Below are positions 42,101 to 50,119 of a stretch of 52,041 nucleotides of DNA, piece by piece. Under the pieces are notes generated by a model. That model had not been told where the DNA came from and did not search any database. It saw nothing but the letters and a program-made list of their open reading frames with translations. The translations under genes were made by a program, and so were the position numbers. The DNA is from Synergistes sp. (lineage in GTDB: Bacteria; Synergistota; Synergistia; Synergistales; Synergistaceae), in NCBI GenBank assembly GCA_017537925.1, contig JAFYJW010000075.1, positions 1-52,041 on the forward strand, in the 5' to 3' direction. How positions within the stretch are numbered: the stretch's first letter is position 1; each line of letters starts with the position of its first letter.

Positions 42101-44123
42101 AGCGGGAATCTATGGATTTGAGCGCCCGGAGTATCTGCCACACTACTTCGAAGTCTTTGTTGTTGTCCAATGTGAGCGCCGGGTCTACGCCGGAGGGCGT
42201 GAGGACCGGGATTATTACGTAGCCTTTCTTCTTTCCCGGGGCGGTGCGCATTACGCGCCCCACCGTCTGGACTACGTCTACCTGCGATCTGCGCGGCGTG
42301 AGGAAGACGACCGCGTCGAGCGCGGGTACGTCCACGCCTTCCGAGAGGCAGCGGACGTTGAAGAGTATTTTGCATACGTTGTCTTCCGGTTCTTCTTTGA
42401 GCCAGGCGAGCAGCGCCTTTTTCTCGACGGCGTCCATCGTGCCGTCTATGTGCCGCACGTCGCAGGAGAGCGAGTCCGCGCGGCCAAGCGCTTCGTCAGG
42501 CGCAGCTTTGCCGCGGAGGACTTTTTGCCTGAAGCGCGAGATCACCTCGTTGAAATTGTCGCGGTAGGCTTTCGACGATACTTTGTCTTCTTTGGGTTCT
42601 ATTATCTGCGCGAAGGCTACGGCGCGCTTCATCGCGGAGGCGTCCGCTTCTTCGTATTTTTTCCCGACCGCGTCTTTCAGCCCGTATTTCGCAAGCGCGC
42701 GCCATGTGCCGACTATTTTCGCCGCGTCGCTTAAGTTTATGCCTCCGGCCGGCGTGTCGAATATGTTGAATGCGTCGCCCGCGAGTTTTTCGTCTACCGT
42801 AAGCACTACGACTTTGTAGTCCACCAGGCATCCGTAGCCTACGGCCTGCGCGAAGCTGAGTTCGTAGAATGACGGGCCGTAGATCTCTTCGTCGTCCATG
42901 CAGTAGAGGACTATTTCGCCGCGTTCGCGCTGCCCCTTCGGGGCCGTCCCGTATATTTTTGGCGTGGCGGTCATGTAGAGGCGTTTGTCCGCCCGTATGA
43001 ATTCCTGGCTGTGTACGCGGGTGAATGCGTTTTCTTCTTCGTTCACGTAGAAGCCGCCCGCCGTCCGGTGCGCTTCGTCGCAGATTATCAGAGAGAAATC
43101 CGGCATGGAGTATCGCTTCTGGGCGTCGCTTATCACCTGTATGGACTGGTATGTGCTGAAGATGACCGTCATTTCGCCCGGCCTGCCGTGCGTCTCTTTT
43201 ATCTTTCCGGCAAGCGATGCCGCGTCCGTCGTCGCCGGATATGAAAGTTCGTCTATCGCAGTTATTTCGTCTATGTCTTCGCCGTCGGCTTTTCCTATTT
43301 TCGAGTCGGAGCATACGGCAAAGGCGTTGATGCGGAAAGCGCTCTGCTGTTTCCAGTCGGTCAATGTCTGCGAGAGCAGATAGAGCGACGGCACGAGGAA
43401 GAGCACGAGCGAACCGGGGCCGGCCGCAGACGGGTCTTCCGCAATTTTGAGCGCTGTGAAGGTCTTGCCGGATCCGCAGGCCATTACCAGCTTGCCGCGC
43501 CTGTGCGTCTTGAAGCCCTCCAGCACCGCGTCTATCGCCTCCTGCTGATAGGGGCGCGGCCTGCGTTTCGGTATGTCCGCCGAGTTGCATTTCATGTATT
43601 CGCGCCAGTCTATGCGCGAGGCCGCCATGTCTTCGCGCGTTATGAGCATAACGGGAGGAGTGAAGTTTTGCAGCTCCGCGCGGACGTTGTCCGTCCATGC
43701 GTCGTTCGTCGCGACAATGAGGCGCGCCGTGAAATCGGGGGTGTTTGAGGCCGCTACGAAGGAATCTATGCCGCTCTTGCCTACGGTCGCACCGGGCGCG
43801 TAGAATTTGCACTGTATCGCGGTGAAGCCGTTTCCGTCCGCATTCTCCGCCACCAGGTCTATGCCGATGTCCCTTTTGCCGGACAACATGCTGCGCTCCG
43901 CCGCCCATTCTTTATATGTCTGGACTTTTGAATAGAGGTCTTTGTATGACGGCTCCCGCGTAAGGTATTCTTTGACGAGCGTCTCAAAGCGCGTCCCCTT
44001 GTCGCGCTCTGTCATCGTCGCGCTGCTGATTATCTTAAGCAAGTCATAGAACGCCTGCGCGTTCTGCGCTTCGACCTCCATTTCCTGTGCGTATGCTGCC
44101 TGCGGCTCTTTCAGGTTTTCCAT
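39180..44123 (-). CDS. Single-chain type ISP restriction-modification enzyme
   Basis: This 1647-aa protein combines nuclease, translocase, methyltransferase and target recognition, as in LlaGI/LlaBIII. The N-terminal Mrr-like nuclease shows Glu47, Asp89 and Q104-x-K106 (GIDLV ... AIQCK). The SF2 helicase has GSGKT (~218) and DEAH (~349). The adenine methyltransferase has motif I DPFTGTGTF (~951) and motif IV NPPYSV (~1054). The C-terminal target-recognition part spans about 1230-1640. All catalytic motifs are intact and the frame is unbroken. The start ATG 44123 follows GGGGGAG. The stretch 39880-40420 is markedly AT-richer than the rest. It probably cleaves unmethylated phage DNA at a short asymmetric site. 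It lies just downstream of tRNA-Thr's flank. Confidence 0.93.
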   Translation of the reverse strand: MENLKEPQAAYAQEMEVEAQNAQAFYDLLKIISSATMTERDKGTRFETLVKEYLTREPSYKDLYSKVQTYKEWAAERSMLSGKRDIGIDLVAENADGNGFTAIQCKFYAPGATVGKSGIDSFVAASNTPDFTARLIVATNDAWTDNVRAELQNFTPPVMLITREDMAASRIDWREYMKCNSADIPKRRPRPYQQEAIDAVLEGFKTHRRGKLVMACGSGKTFTALKIAEDPSAAGPGSLVLFLVPSLYLLSQTLTDWKQQSAFRINAFAVCSDSKIGKADGEDIDEITAIDELSYPATTDAASLAGKIKETHGRPGEMTVIFSTYQSIQVISDAQKRYSMPDFSLIICDEAHRTAGGFYVNEEENAFTRVHSQEFIRADKRLYMTATPKIYGTAPKGQRERGEIVLYCMDDEEIYGPSFYELSFAQAVGYGCLVDYKVVVLTVDEKLAGDAFNIFDTPAGGINLSDAAKIVGTWRALAKYGLKDAVGKKYEEADASAMKRAVAFAQIIEPKEDKVSSKAYRDNFNEVISRFRQKVLRGKAAPDEALGRADSLSCDVRHIDGTMDAVEKKALLAWLKEEPEDNVCKILFNVRCLSEGVDVPALDAVVFLTPRRSQVDVVQTVGRVMRTAPGKKKGYVIIPVLTPSGVDPALTLDNNKDFEVVWQILRALKSIDSRFGADAVDGQLGRVNPEKVDVVCLSNVEIKRRSGREGAGSGGRLPKKGGYREHEGQGRLEFEFGQNAVLEEEIKARMVKKVGNRREWGDWAEDVADICSEQVGHINDAIAKDAGGEAQNALERYEKELRATLNDGISRDEVIEMLAQHVVIKPVLDALFDTQEYRFSERNPIAKAMTAMMETLDKGVTRKTETLLSAFYGEVRARVRGIRSAAARQVLIVELFDKFFKKAFPKMQDKLGIVYTPVEIVDFINSSVAEVLKKEFGASVSDKGVHILDPFTGTGTFITRMMQSGLIEKDSLPYKYKNDLHANEIVPLAYYIASVNVESVYRDLMPESEYEPNNVMIWTDTFKSRGRQEDVFKTELKDNEARRVKEDGLDIKVIIGNPPYSVGQDSQNDDNANELYPELRDRIKSTYGEKGDAQQQKSIHDSYIKAYRWAADRIEAAGGGIIGFVTNAGWLESNSADGMRKCMAEEFSSIYIYHLKGNANTSGERRQREKGNVFGAGSRAPIAITILIKNSNSAEKGKVYFHAVDDYLTREEKLAEVKRSRSIAEMEWQEITPDTHGDWFNLRDDSFDNLISVNGKSGNANGIFYNYSLGIYTSRDVWAYNASRSSVKKNMNSSINFYNEQVKLAATREDYKYDLDPQKMKWDRPQKKGVASGRMAAPFNQMLIVESCYRPFFKQCLYYDRIQKFWNNCVYQMPQLFPNNDSRNLIITINQNCNDVGNICLMTNVIADLHFNGDAQCFPRYIYTQDAMFGTQRIDAISDAALRHFSEAYGEKITADDLFYYIYGILHSVDYRERYANNLMKELPRIPRAATYGQFAAFRDAGRRLGELHVNYESAPAYAGVKITGEESGNFRVTQMKYGKIPGKTGNAAKDKTTLIYNENITITEIPLEAQEYVVNKKSALDWVVERACVKTDKETGIVNDFNQWGTEHGSPHYPLDLVLKVITVSLETMKIVRSLPPLEIHPLDAD

Positions 44124-44225
44124 CGCGTCTCCCCCAAACGTATGCGTGCGGCTCTTTTCTCATTATAAAAGCCGGGCCGGTAAAATGGAACAATTACAAG
44201 GATGTTCGGGGGCAGAAAAGATCAC

Positions 44226-44264
44226 AAAATAAAAAGGGCTTTCGGGAACATCCCGAAAACCCTT
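44226..44264 (-). terminator. tRNA-Thr terminator
   Basis: On the minus strand AGGGTTTTCGGGA pairs with TCCCGAAAGCCCT around a three-base loop and runs into TTTTTATTTT. It separates the tRNA from the type ISP gene. Confidence 0.85.
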
Positions 44265-44272
44265 GGATTTTC

Positions 44273-44348
44273 TGGAGCCGGCGAGGGGATTCGAACCTCC
44301 GACCTGCTGATTACAAGTCAGCTGCTCTACCAGCTGAGCTACACCGGC
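44273..44348 (-). tRNA. tRNA-Thr (anticodon TGT)
   Basis: A 76-nt cloverleaf with encoded CCA. The acceptor stem GCCGGTG pairs with CGCCGGC, the D arm reads GTAGCTCAGCTGGTAGAGC, the anticodon loop CTTGTAA gives TGT, and the T arm has GGTTCGAATCC. Confidence 0.97.
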
Positions 44349-44373
44349 TTACATCCATATTCGAAACGAAAGT

Positions 44374-44401
44374 ATTATACATTATATTCTTGGCTTGTCA
44401 A
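44374..44401 (-). promoter_or_regulatory. tRNA-Thr promoter (TTGACA - 16 bp - TATAAT)
   Basis: Both hexamers are perfect on the minus strand (TTGACA 44401-44396, TATAAT 44379-44374), about 25 bp before the tRNA 5' end. Confidence 0.85.
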
Positions 44402-44428
44402 ACTCCCGACGAGACGGAGGCCCAGTTC

Positions 44429-45004
44429 TCAGAGTATCTCCATATGGCACATCTTCATCGTCTGAAGCGCGGCTTCGTGGCTTTCGCGCGTCACGCCGGC
44501 GCAGCAGTCCGAAAAGACATTGATGCGGCTCTCCGGGAAATTTGCTTTAAGGATCATCGCGTTGGATACGACGCATATGTCCGTGCAGAGCCCCATAATA
44601 TGAAAGACCAGGTCTTTTTCCGCAAAGGGCCGGCCCGCCGCTACGCACTGCTTTTCCGCAATCTCCCGGACTGCCTGCGGCAGCGACGTCGAGCCGAATG
44701 TCCTTTTTTCTATTACCGCAGCCCCCGCGGCATACTCTTTAAGCTCATCGATTATATCCGCGCCCCATGTACCGCGTATGCAGTGCGGCACCGGAAGATG
44801 CCTGCCTTCGTTGGTGTCGGCGTAATCCTCGCCGTGCGTGTCTTTTGTGAATATCAGCCGTTCTTTTCCCTGTTCACGGATAAATGAGGCTATCTTTTCC
44901 GCGACGTTCGGGACGACGGCGCGCGCCATATCGCTGCCGAGAGCCCCGCTTACAAAGTCGTTCTGCATATCTATAACTACCATAAACTCAATGCCGTTTT
45001 CCAT
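44429..45004 (-). CDS. Isochorismatase-like cysteine hydrolase
   Basis: This 191-aa cytoplasmic hydrolase is of the isochorismatase/nicotinamidase fold. The triad is visible: Asp in VVIDMQNDF (residue ~12), a lysine in VIEKRTFGST, and the nucleophile Cys in MGLCTDICV (~139). HLPVPHCIRGTWGADI matches the subgroup of plain 'cysteine hydrolases' close to nicotinamidases. Start ATG 45004 with GGGGAG upstream. It follows the FAD oxidoreductase gene by 85 bp in the same direction. Nicotinamide deamidation for NAD salvage is the most likely role but not proven. Confidence 0.88.
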   Translation of the reverse strand: MENGIEFMVVIDMQNDFVSGALGSDMARAVVPNVAEKIASFIREQGKERLIFTKDTHGEDYADTNEGRHLPVPHCIRGTWGADIIDELKEYAAGAAVIEKRTFGSTSLPQAVREIAEKQCVAAGRPFAEKDLVFHIMGLCTDICVVSNAMILKANFPESRINVFSDCCAGVTRESHEAALQTMKMCHMEIL

Positions 45005-45089
45005 GCCGGCTCCCCGCCTTTCAACAGAGCTGTTATATCCGGGATATCTGATGCACGGTGCCTGCCGCGCCGCTGTGCACGAATCTCAG

Positions 45090-47084
45090 TTACTTCTTTA
45101 TCTTATGTGTTTCGTATATATACTTTATCTCGGCAAGCGCCGCGGCAAGGTGTCCTTTTTTCATTATCTCGCCGCCCTTAAACTGTCTGATGACGGCGTC
45201 GTATTTTTCGGCCTTCTCCCCGAAGACCTCTCTCAGCCACTCGCCGAATTCTCCCCTCGTCACGGAGGCTTCATATTCACGCTGCGGGAGCTCGACTTTG
45301 CCGAATATGCGGCGGAATGCGTCTCTTACTTCCAGCCAGTGCATATCGTGCTCCACTCCGAAGATAGTCTCCCCCGGGTTGTCCATATAGCCGTAAAGCA
45401 TCGCAAGTTCGACGCCGCGCCACCACAGGGAATCTACGGGCACGTCGCCGAAGCTGTAATATGAGAGCTTGTCCTTTGAACCAAGCAGCTCCCACTGTAC
45501 CTCTATCGGAAATACCTCGCGCGGCGCGACTTTTTTTCTGACAGATACGGCAGCAAGCGCGCCCACAGCCTGCCCCGTCAGCATCGTGACCGGCTGAAGG
45601 CGGGTCGAGCCGTTTACGACTCGTGAAACGGAGATGTTTTTCTCGGCGGCGAGCAGCCCGTCGACTTTCTCCGGTATGAAGACCCCCATCGGTATCTGGA
45701 AGAGGCCGCCCTTCCATTCCTTGTCGTTCGGTATGTCTTCCGGCTTCTCGCCAAGGTCGCTGTCAAGATATTTCGTATCGCGCAGGCCGTGGATATCGGT
45801 CGGATATTCGCCGAGCGCAACGGATTCCGGGACCATGTTGAGTATGCGCCTTAAGTTGACGTCGCGGATAACGTCTTTTACTGTCATCGTGGTGACGCCC
45901 ACGATGCGGCGGCTCTCGCGTATATAGGGGAAGGGCGGGAAATTCATCAGAATCGGAGCGAACTCTTTCGGCATCTCCGCCCAGTTCTGCCAATCGTTCG
46001 TGAAGCTGCTGCCGTAGCCCTGGCGGTCGTCCACAGACCAGTCTTTCATGCCGAGCTCCGTCTGCATATAGTACAGAAAAGCCAGCGTCTCCTCCATCGC
46101 CCTGCGCTCTGCTTCCATGCGGAACTTCCTGTCTTCAAGAAACTTTACCGGCATGCCTGCCGCGCCGAACTTGCGCCCCGGATAGTCGTTGGCCCAGTTG
46201 ATCGCCGTGCGCGTTATCAGCGGCCAGGTGGCAGCCACTCCCCCGTCGATCTTCGAACGGTCGGGGTTCGTCACGTCGGGCAGCCCGCGGTATGCGTTGT
46301 GCGACGGTACGTTGAACGGGTACTCTCCCGGCCACCAGCTGCCGTTTTTGGTCGTGATCGTGCGGAAATGCGGGACATATTCATTGTAATGCGGCGGCGG
46401 AGTCGTGATGCGCAACTCCTCCGGAACTCCGTCCGGATATTTTTTGACCACGGCCACATATGTTATGTCCTGGATAACGCCGTTTTTGTCTATATTTGGG
46501 GAGATGCTTCTTCCGGCGCGGTAGCGGGCGCCCGTGAGCGGTATGAAATCACCCGCTTCCGTTGCGTCGATGAAGACCTTCGCACGTATCGTCCTTTCCC
46601 CGCTTTCATCTTTAATTACCGCAGAGACGACTTTGCCGTTTTCGGTATTCGCTTTTATAACTTTGGTATTGAGCAGAAGAGTTATCCAGGAGCTCTCCTT
46701 TATCATGTCAGAGAGGACCTTTTGGCCGACCCACGGTTCGAGGGCTATCGTGTCAGAGCCCCAGTAGCAGGTATTGACCGCGGTTTCACGCTTATCGTAA
46801 TGTTCGCGCACGCGCGTTATGAACTCATTGTAAATGCCGGTCCTCGTGCTGCGCACGTCGTCCATCGTGGATACCGCAGCTCCCGTCATCTGACCTCCGA
46901 CCCAGTCGGTCTCTTCTATAAGCACGACATTCATGCCCATGCGCGCGGCCTGAATCGCCGCCGCCGTGCCGCCGGTGCCCGCACCTATCACGGCCACGTC
47001 ATATATCATGATGTCCGATGCATAAGCGCCGCTCTGTGACAGCAAAGTGAAAAGGAACAAAAGGGCGGTGATCACAAAATGCAT
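45090..47084 (-). CDS. Exported FAD-dependent oxidoreductase (FAD_oxidored family)
   Basis: This 664-aa protein has a signal peptide (MHFVITALLFLFTLLSQSGAYA), so it is exported. The Rossmann motif GAGTGGTAAAIQAARMG follows at ~34-50 and binds FAD; EETDWVGGQMTG and later FIDATEAGDFIP are typical of the FAD_oxidored (xanthan-lyase-associated) family. The C-terminal ~120 residues form a helical region with an S-layer-homology-like flavour (RDAFRRIFGK, TRGEFGEWLREVFG). The start ATG 47084 follows GGAGGAG. The substrate is unknown. Synergistota encode many exported flavoproteins of respiratory or reductase type, so a reductase role is possible. Confidence 0.85.
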   Translation of the reverse strand: MHFVITALLFLFTLLSQSGAYASDIMIYDVAVIGAGTGGTAAAIQAARMGMNVVLIEETDWVGGQMTGAAVSTMDDVRSTRTGIYNEFITRVREHYDKRETAVNTCYWGSDTIALEPWVGQKVLSDMIKESSWITLLLNTKVIKANTENGKVVSAVIKDESGERTIRAKVFIDATEAGDFIPLTGARYRAGRSISPNIDKNGVIQDITYVAVVKKYPDGVPEELRITTPPPHYNEYVPHFRTITTKNGSWWPGEYPFNVPSHNAYRGLPDVTNPDRSKIDGGVAATWPLITRTAINWANDYPGRKFGAAGMPVKFLEDRKFRMEAERRAMEETLAFLYYMQTELGMKDWSVDDRQGYGSSFTNDWQNWAEMPKEFAPILMNFPPFPYIRESRRIVGVTTMTVKDVIRDVNLRRILNMVPESVALGEYPTDIHGLRDTKYLDSDLGEKPEDIPNDKEWKGGLFQIPMGVFIPEKVDGLLAAEKNISVSRVVNGSTRLQPVTMLTGQAVGALAAVSVRKKVAPREVFPIEVQWELLGSKDKLSYYSFGDVPVDSLWWRGVELAMLYGYMDNPGETIFGVEHDMHWLEVRDAFRRIFGKVELPQREYEASVTRGEFGEWLREVFGEKAEKYDAVIRQFKGGEIMKKGHLAAALAEIKYIYETHKIKK

Positions 47085-47292
47085 AGAAACTCCTCCAGCT
47101 TCCGGCAGAACTTTTTTGACACAACTTTTTAATTATACTATTACAGCCTTATATTCAGCATAGTGTATCTTAAAATCACAGCGGATTTTCTGCATGAGAC
47201 AGTTTTTACGGACAAAACGCAAAGCGCGCCGCTTGAAAAAGAACAGTGGGCAGGTTAATATCTATTATGTCATTAAACAGGAGGTGTCCGTA

Positions 47293-47733
47293 ATGAAACG
47301 CGCAGGAAAAGCCCTTAAAAAGAGGAAAGGCTTTACATTGATAGAGATCATGGTCGTAGTGGTGATAATCGGTCTGCTTTCAGCGCTTGTCGGGCCGAAG
47401 CTCATGGGTCAGAGCGACGATGCGAAGCGCAAGACGACGCAGACCCAGATATCGCAGTTAGAGCAGGTGCTCGGACTTTACTACCTTGACAACGGCCTGT
47501 ACCCCACCACCTCCCAGGGTCTTGAAGCGCTTGTAAGGAAACCGACGGACCGCCCCGAGCCTCTTAACTACAAAAGCGGCGGCTACATGAAAAAGCTACC
47601 CAAAGACGCATGGGGGCGTGATTTCGGCTATACATGCCCCGGCGAACACGGAGAATTTGACATCATATCCTACGGAGCGGACGGTGAGGAAGGCGGCAGC
47701 GGCGCAAACGCCGACATAACGAACTGGGAATAG
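47293..47733 (+). CDS. gspG: Type II secretion major pseudopilin GspG
   Basis: This 146-aa prepilin starts at ATG 47293, after AGGAGG; an extended upstream frame is rejected. A basic leader ending KKRKG is followed by FTLIEIMVVVVIIGLLSALV, the class III signal cleaved between Gly and Phe, with Glu at +5. The body has GspG-specific features: YYLDNGLYPTTSQGLEALV, KLPKDAWGRDFGY and the calcium-site region near GEHGEFDIISYGADG. All suggest a working major pseudopilin. No other gsp gene is adjacent; the nearest gene downstream is a deaminase. Confidence 0.93.
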   Translation: MKRAGKALKKRKGFTLIEIMVVVVIIGLLSALVGPKLMGQSDDAKRKTTQTQISQLEQVLGLYYLDNGLYPTTSQGLEALVRKPTDRPEPLNYKSGGYMKKLPKDAWGRDFGYTCPGEHGEFDIISYGADGEEGGSGANADITNWE

Positions 47734-47779
47734 CTGAAGATGCGCCGCCTGTGCGGCCACGGGAAAAGGGGGATGCGCC

Positions 47780-48328
47780 ATCAGCAAGATCAGAGTGATA
47801 CTTGACGCGATAAGAGACGATCTGCTTCCGCTTACCGAAAAAATGGTGGCGCGCGGCAACCACGTCTTTGGAGGGCTGGTGCTCGATAAGAAGAGCCTGC
47901 GCGTGATAACCGCCGGCAGCAACGACCGTGTCGAGAACCCGATATACCACGGCGAGATCGATACGATAAGGCGCTTTTTCGCGGAGGCGAACCATCCGGC
48001 GCCGTCCGAGTGCATATTCGTGGCAAGCCACGACCCGTGCCCAATGTGCATATCGGCTATCTCATGGGCAGGTTTTCGTGAGATATGGGTCCTATTCGGC
48101 TATAAGGAAGTCAAAGACAAATACGATATGCCCGTCGATCTGACGATGTACAAAGAGGTCTTCCGGGCGCCGGGCGCAACAGACGAAAATCTTTTCTATC
48201 GCAAATATTATCTGAAGGAAGAGGCCGAAAAGCAGGAAGACGCGCGTGAACTGCTGAAAGAGATAGAAGAGCTGGAAGCGCTGTATGACGCGCTGCCGGT
48301 ACAGCCTTTCAGCTACCCCGGCATGTGA
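47780..48328 (+). CDS. Cytidine/deoxycytidylate deaminase-like protein with probable ATC start
   Basis: This is a zinc-dependent deaminase-fold protein, about 182 aa. Zinc ligands and catalytic residues are HGEID (His and Glu, with Gly replacing the usual Ala) and PCPMC (the two cysteines). The C-terminal third is charged and helical (KEEAEKQEDARELLKEIEELE). The start is unusual. The first standard codon is GTG 47795, 22 nt from the AAAAGGGGGA site. An in-frame ATC at 47780 sits six bases after it and gives the natural-looking N-terminus (M)SKIRVILDAIRDD. The gene follows gspG by 46 bp. Substrate is uncertain: it may act on a free base, a nucleoside or another amino-purine/pyrimidine. Confidence 0.82.
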   Translation: MSKIRVILDAIRDDLLPLTEKMVARGNHVFGGLVLDKKSLRVITAGSNDRVENPIYHGEIDTIRRFFAEANHPAPSECIFVASHDPCPMCISAISWAGFREIWVLFGYKEVKDKYDMPVDLTMYKEVFRAPGATDENLFYRKYYLKEEAEKQEDARELLKEIEELEALYDALPVQPFSYPGM

Positions 48329-48366
48329 CGCCTGCCCGCGTAAAAAGCCGGTTCGCAAAAATATCG

Positions 48367-48397
48367 GCGGCGCCCCGGAAGGAGCGCCGCTTTTTTT
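48367..48397. terminator. Terminator between deaminase and argH
   Basis: GCGGCGCCCC pairs with GGAGCGCCGC around GGAA and is followed by seven T residues on the plus strand. The two genes converge here. Confidence 0.85.
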
Positions 48398-48426
48398 ATT
48401 CTGTTCCGTATCTCCCGCCGGGCTGT

Positions 48427-49842
48427 TTAAAGCATATCCGGCAGTTTTTCCAGATACTCCGCCCTTTCTTTTTCGAAGAAGGCAAGCTTATCCTTCGCGC
48501 GTTCTATCTGGGCGCGCACCTGACGCGGCGAGGTGCCTCCGGCGGTGTCGCGGCGCTCCATGGATCTGCGCGGCGTAAGCAGCGGCAGCAGGCTTTCCTC
48601 GACTTCCGGTATCAGCGCCTGCCATTCAGTCAGAGTAAGTTTGTCGAGCGGACGGCCGTTCTCGAGGCACCAGCGCACGGCGTGCCCCACCTTTTCATGC
48701 GCGCGGCGGAAAGGCACTCCGCGCAGCACAAGGTATTCAGCGACGTCGGTCGCAAGTATGAGTCCGTCCGAAAAGCCGCGCGCGGCTTTTTCCTCGTCTA
48801 TACCGACCTGCGAAAGAAGCGCGGGCAGGACTGTAAAGATTCCCTTAAGGCAGTCGAGCGCGCTGAAGAGGCTGCGCTTGTCCTCCTGAAGGTCGCGGTT
48901 GTAGGTAAGGGGAACGCCCTTCGTCATAATAAGCAGGTCGACAAGGGCTCCCGTGAGCTGCCCCGCCCTGCCGCGCAGAAGCTCCAGCACGTCCGGGTTC
49001 TTTTTCTGCGGCATGATGCTTGAACCGGTGCAGAATGAATCCGGGAGCTTCAGCCAGCCGAACTCCGAGCTGAAATAGATTATCAGATCTTCGGAAAGCC
49101 TGCTGACATGCCCTCCGAATACCGCGGCGAAGTAGAGTATATCCATAAAATGGTCGCGGTGGGCGACCGTATCCATGCTGTTTTCTGTAAGACGGGAGAA
49201 GCCCATGTCCTCGCGCGTGAACTCGCGGTCAAGAGGCAGCGTCGAGCCCGCAAGCGCGCCGCAGCCGAGCGGAGACTCGTCTACCGCATCGTAAGCCGCA
49301 GCAAGACGCTTCGCGTCGCGCAGGAAGGCCTGCGCGTGAGCCATCCAGAAATGCCCCATCGATACCGGCTGCGCCTGCTGCAGATGCGTATAGCCGGGAA
49401 CTACCGTATCGGCATGTTCTTCGGCTTTTTTCAGCAGCACGGATATCAGCGTCTCAAGTCCCTGCCAGATTCCCAGCAGCTCGCGGCGAAGATAGAGGCG
49501 CACCGTAGTGTTCACCTGATCGTTGCGGCTGCGGCCCATATGCAGCCTTGCGCCGGTCTCGCCGCATTTTTCCGTAAGCCGCGCTTCGATGTTCATATGC
49601 ACGTCTTCAAGGGAGACTTTCGGCGTGAATTCTCCGTTCTTTATCTCTTCGGCTATCTCCCTGAGTCCCTTTTCTATCTGCTCGGCTTCATCTTTTTTGA
49701 GGAGCCCCGTATGAGCAAGCATCCTGACATGCGCGATGCTCCCGCGTATGTCGGCCCCGGCCATGCGCCAGTCCAGATCGAGCGACTGGGTAAAATTGAC
49801 TACGGCCTCGTCTGTATCCTGCGCAAAACGTCCTTTCCACAT
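48427..49842 (-). CDS. argH: Argininosuccinate lyase
   Basis: This 471-aa cytosolic enzyme splits argininosuccinate into arginine and fumarate, the last step of arginine synthesis. The fumarase/aspartase superfamily signature GSSIMPQKKNPD is present, with the catalytic serine loop. Earlier motifs are HMNIEARL, MGRSRNDQV and the catalytic histidine region GYTHLQQAQP. ATG 49842 is chosen because GGGA lies nine bases before it; GTG 49851 is too close to that site. No other arg gene is near. Length is standard. Confidence 0.96.
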   Translation of the reverse strand: MWKGRFAQDTDEAVVNFTQSLDLDWRMAGADIRGSIAHVRMLAHTGLLKKDEAEQIEKGLREIAEEIKNGEFTPKVSLEDVHMNIEARLTEKCGETGARLHMGRSRNDQVNTTVRLYLRRELLGIWQGLETLISVLLKKAEEHADTVVPGYTHLQQAQPVSMGHFWMAHAQAFLRDAKRLAAAYDAVDESPLGCGALAGSTLPLDREFTREDMGFSRLTENSMDTVAHRDHFMDILYFAAVFGGHVSRLSEDLIIYFSSEFGWLKLPDSFCTGSSIMPQKKNPDVLELLRGRAGQLTGALVDLLIMTKGVPLTYNRDLQEDKRSLFSALDCLKGIFTVLPALLSQVGIDEEKAARGFSDGLILATDVAEYLVLRGVPFRRAHEKVGHAVRWCLENGRPLDKLTLTEWQALIPEVEESLLPLLTPRRSMERRDTAGGTSPRQVRAQIERAKDKLAFFEKERAEYLEKLPDML

Positions 49843-49979
49843 CAATGCCACTTCCCTTTTAAGCGTTTCGGTCTTTAAGGCTTTCGGAAATTATACATCA
49901 TCGGCGCATATAAAATTAAAGGCAGCAAAACGGCATGCAGCGTGTCTATGTCGGACAGTACGCTGTTTTTTAAAAAGAC

Positions 49980-50008
49980 TTGACTAAAAAAAGATTTTTC
50001 TATATACT
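49980..50008 (+). promoter_or_regulatory. tRNA-Leu promoter (TTGACT - 17 bp - TATACT)
   Basis: TTGACT (49980-49985) and TATACT (50003-50008) are separated by 17 bp, 14 bp before the tRNA. Confidence 0.82.
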
Positions 50009-50021
50009 TTCCCGTGTTGAC

Positions 50022-50106
50022 GCCGGGGTGGTGGAAATGGTAGACACGCACGTTTGAGGGGCGTGTGGGGCAACCCGTACGAGTTCAATTCTCGTCTCCG
50101 GCACCA
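50022..50106 (+). tRNA. tRNA-Leu (anticodon GAG)
   Basis: An 85-nt class II tRNA with encoded CCA. The acceptor stem GCCGGGG pairs with CTCCGGC. The anticodon loop TTTGAGG gives GAG. A long variable arm follows, and the T loop contains GTTCAATTC. Confidence 0.96.
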
Positions 50107-50119
50107 TTTTTAAAGACGC

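Noticed and set aside
41286-42734. 482-codon plus-strand open frame, and other long frames opposite the type ISP gene (e.g. 42496-43908 in another minus frame)
   Set aside because: They are shadows of a GC-rich gene with complete nuclease, helicase and methyltransferase motifs on the minus strand; they have no ribosome binding sites and an Arg/Val/Phe/Tyr-biased composition.
44230-44350. tRNA-Thr 3' end as an attachment site with a second att copy
   Set aside because: I found no repeat of the tRNA 3' sequence elsewhere in the window and no integrase gene.
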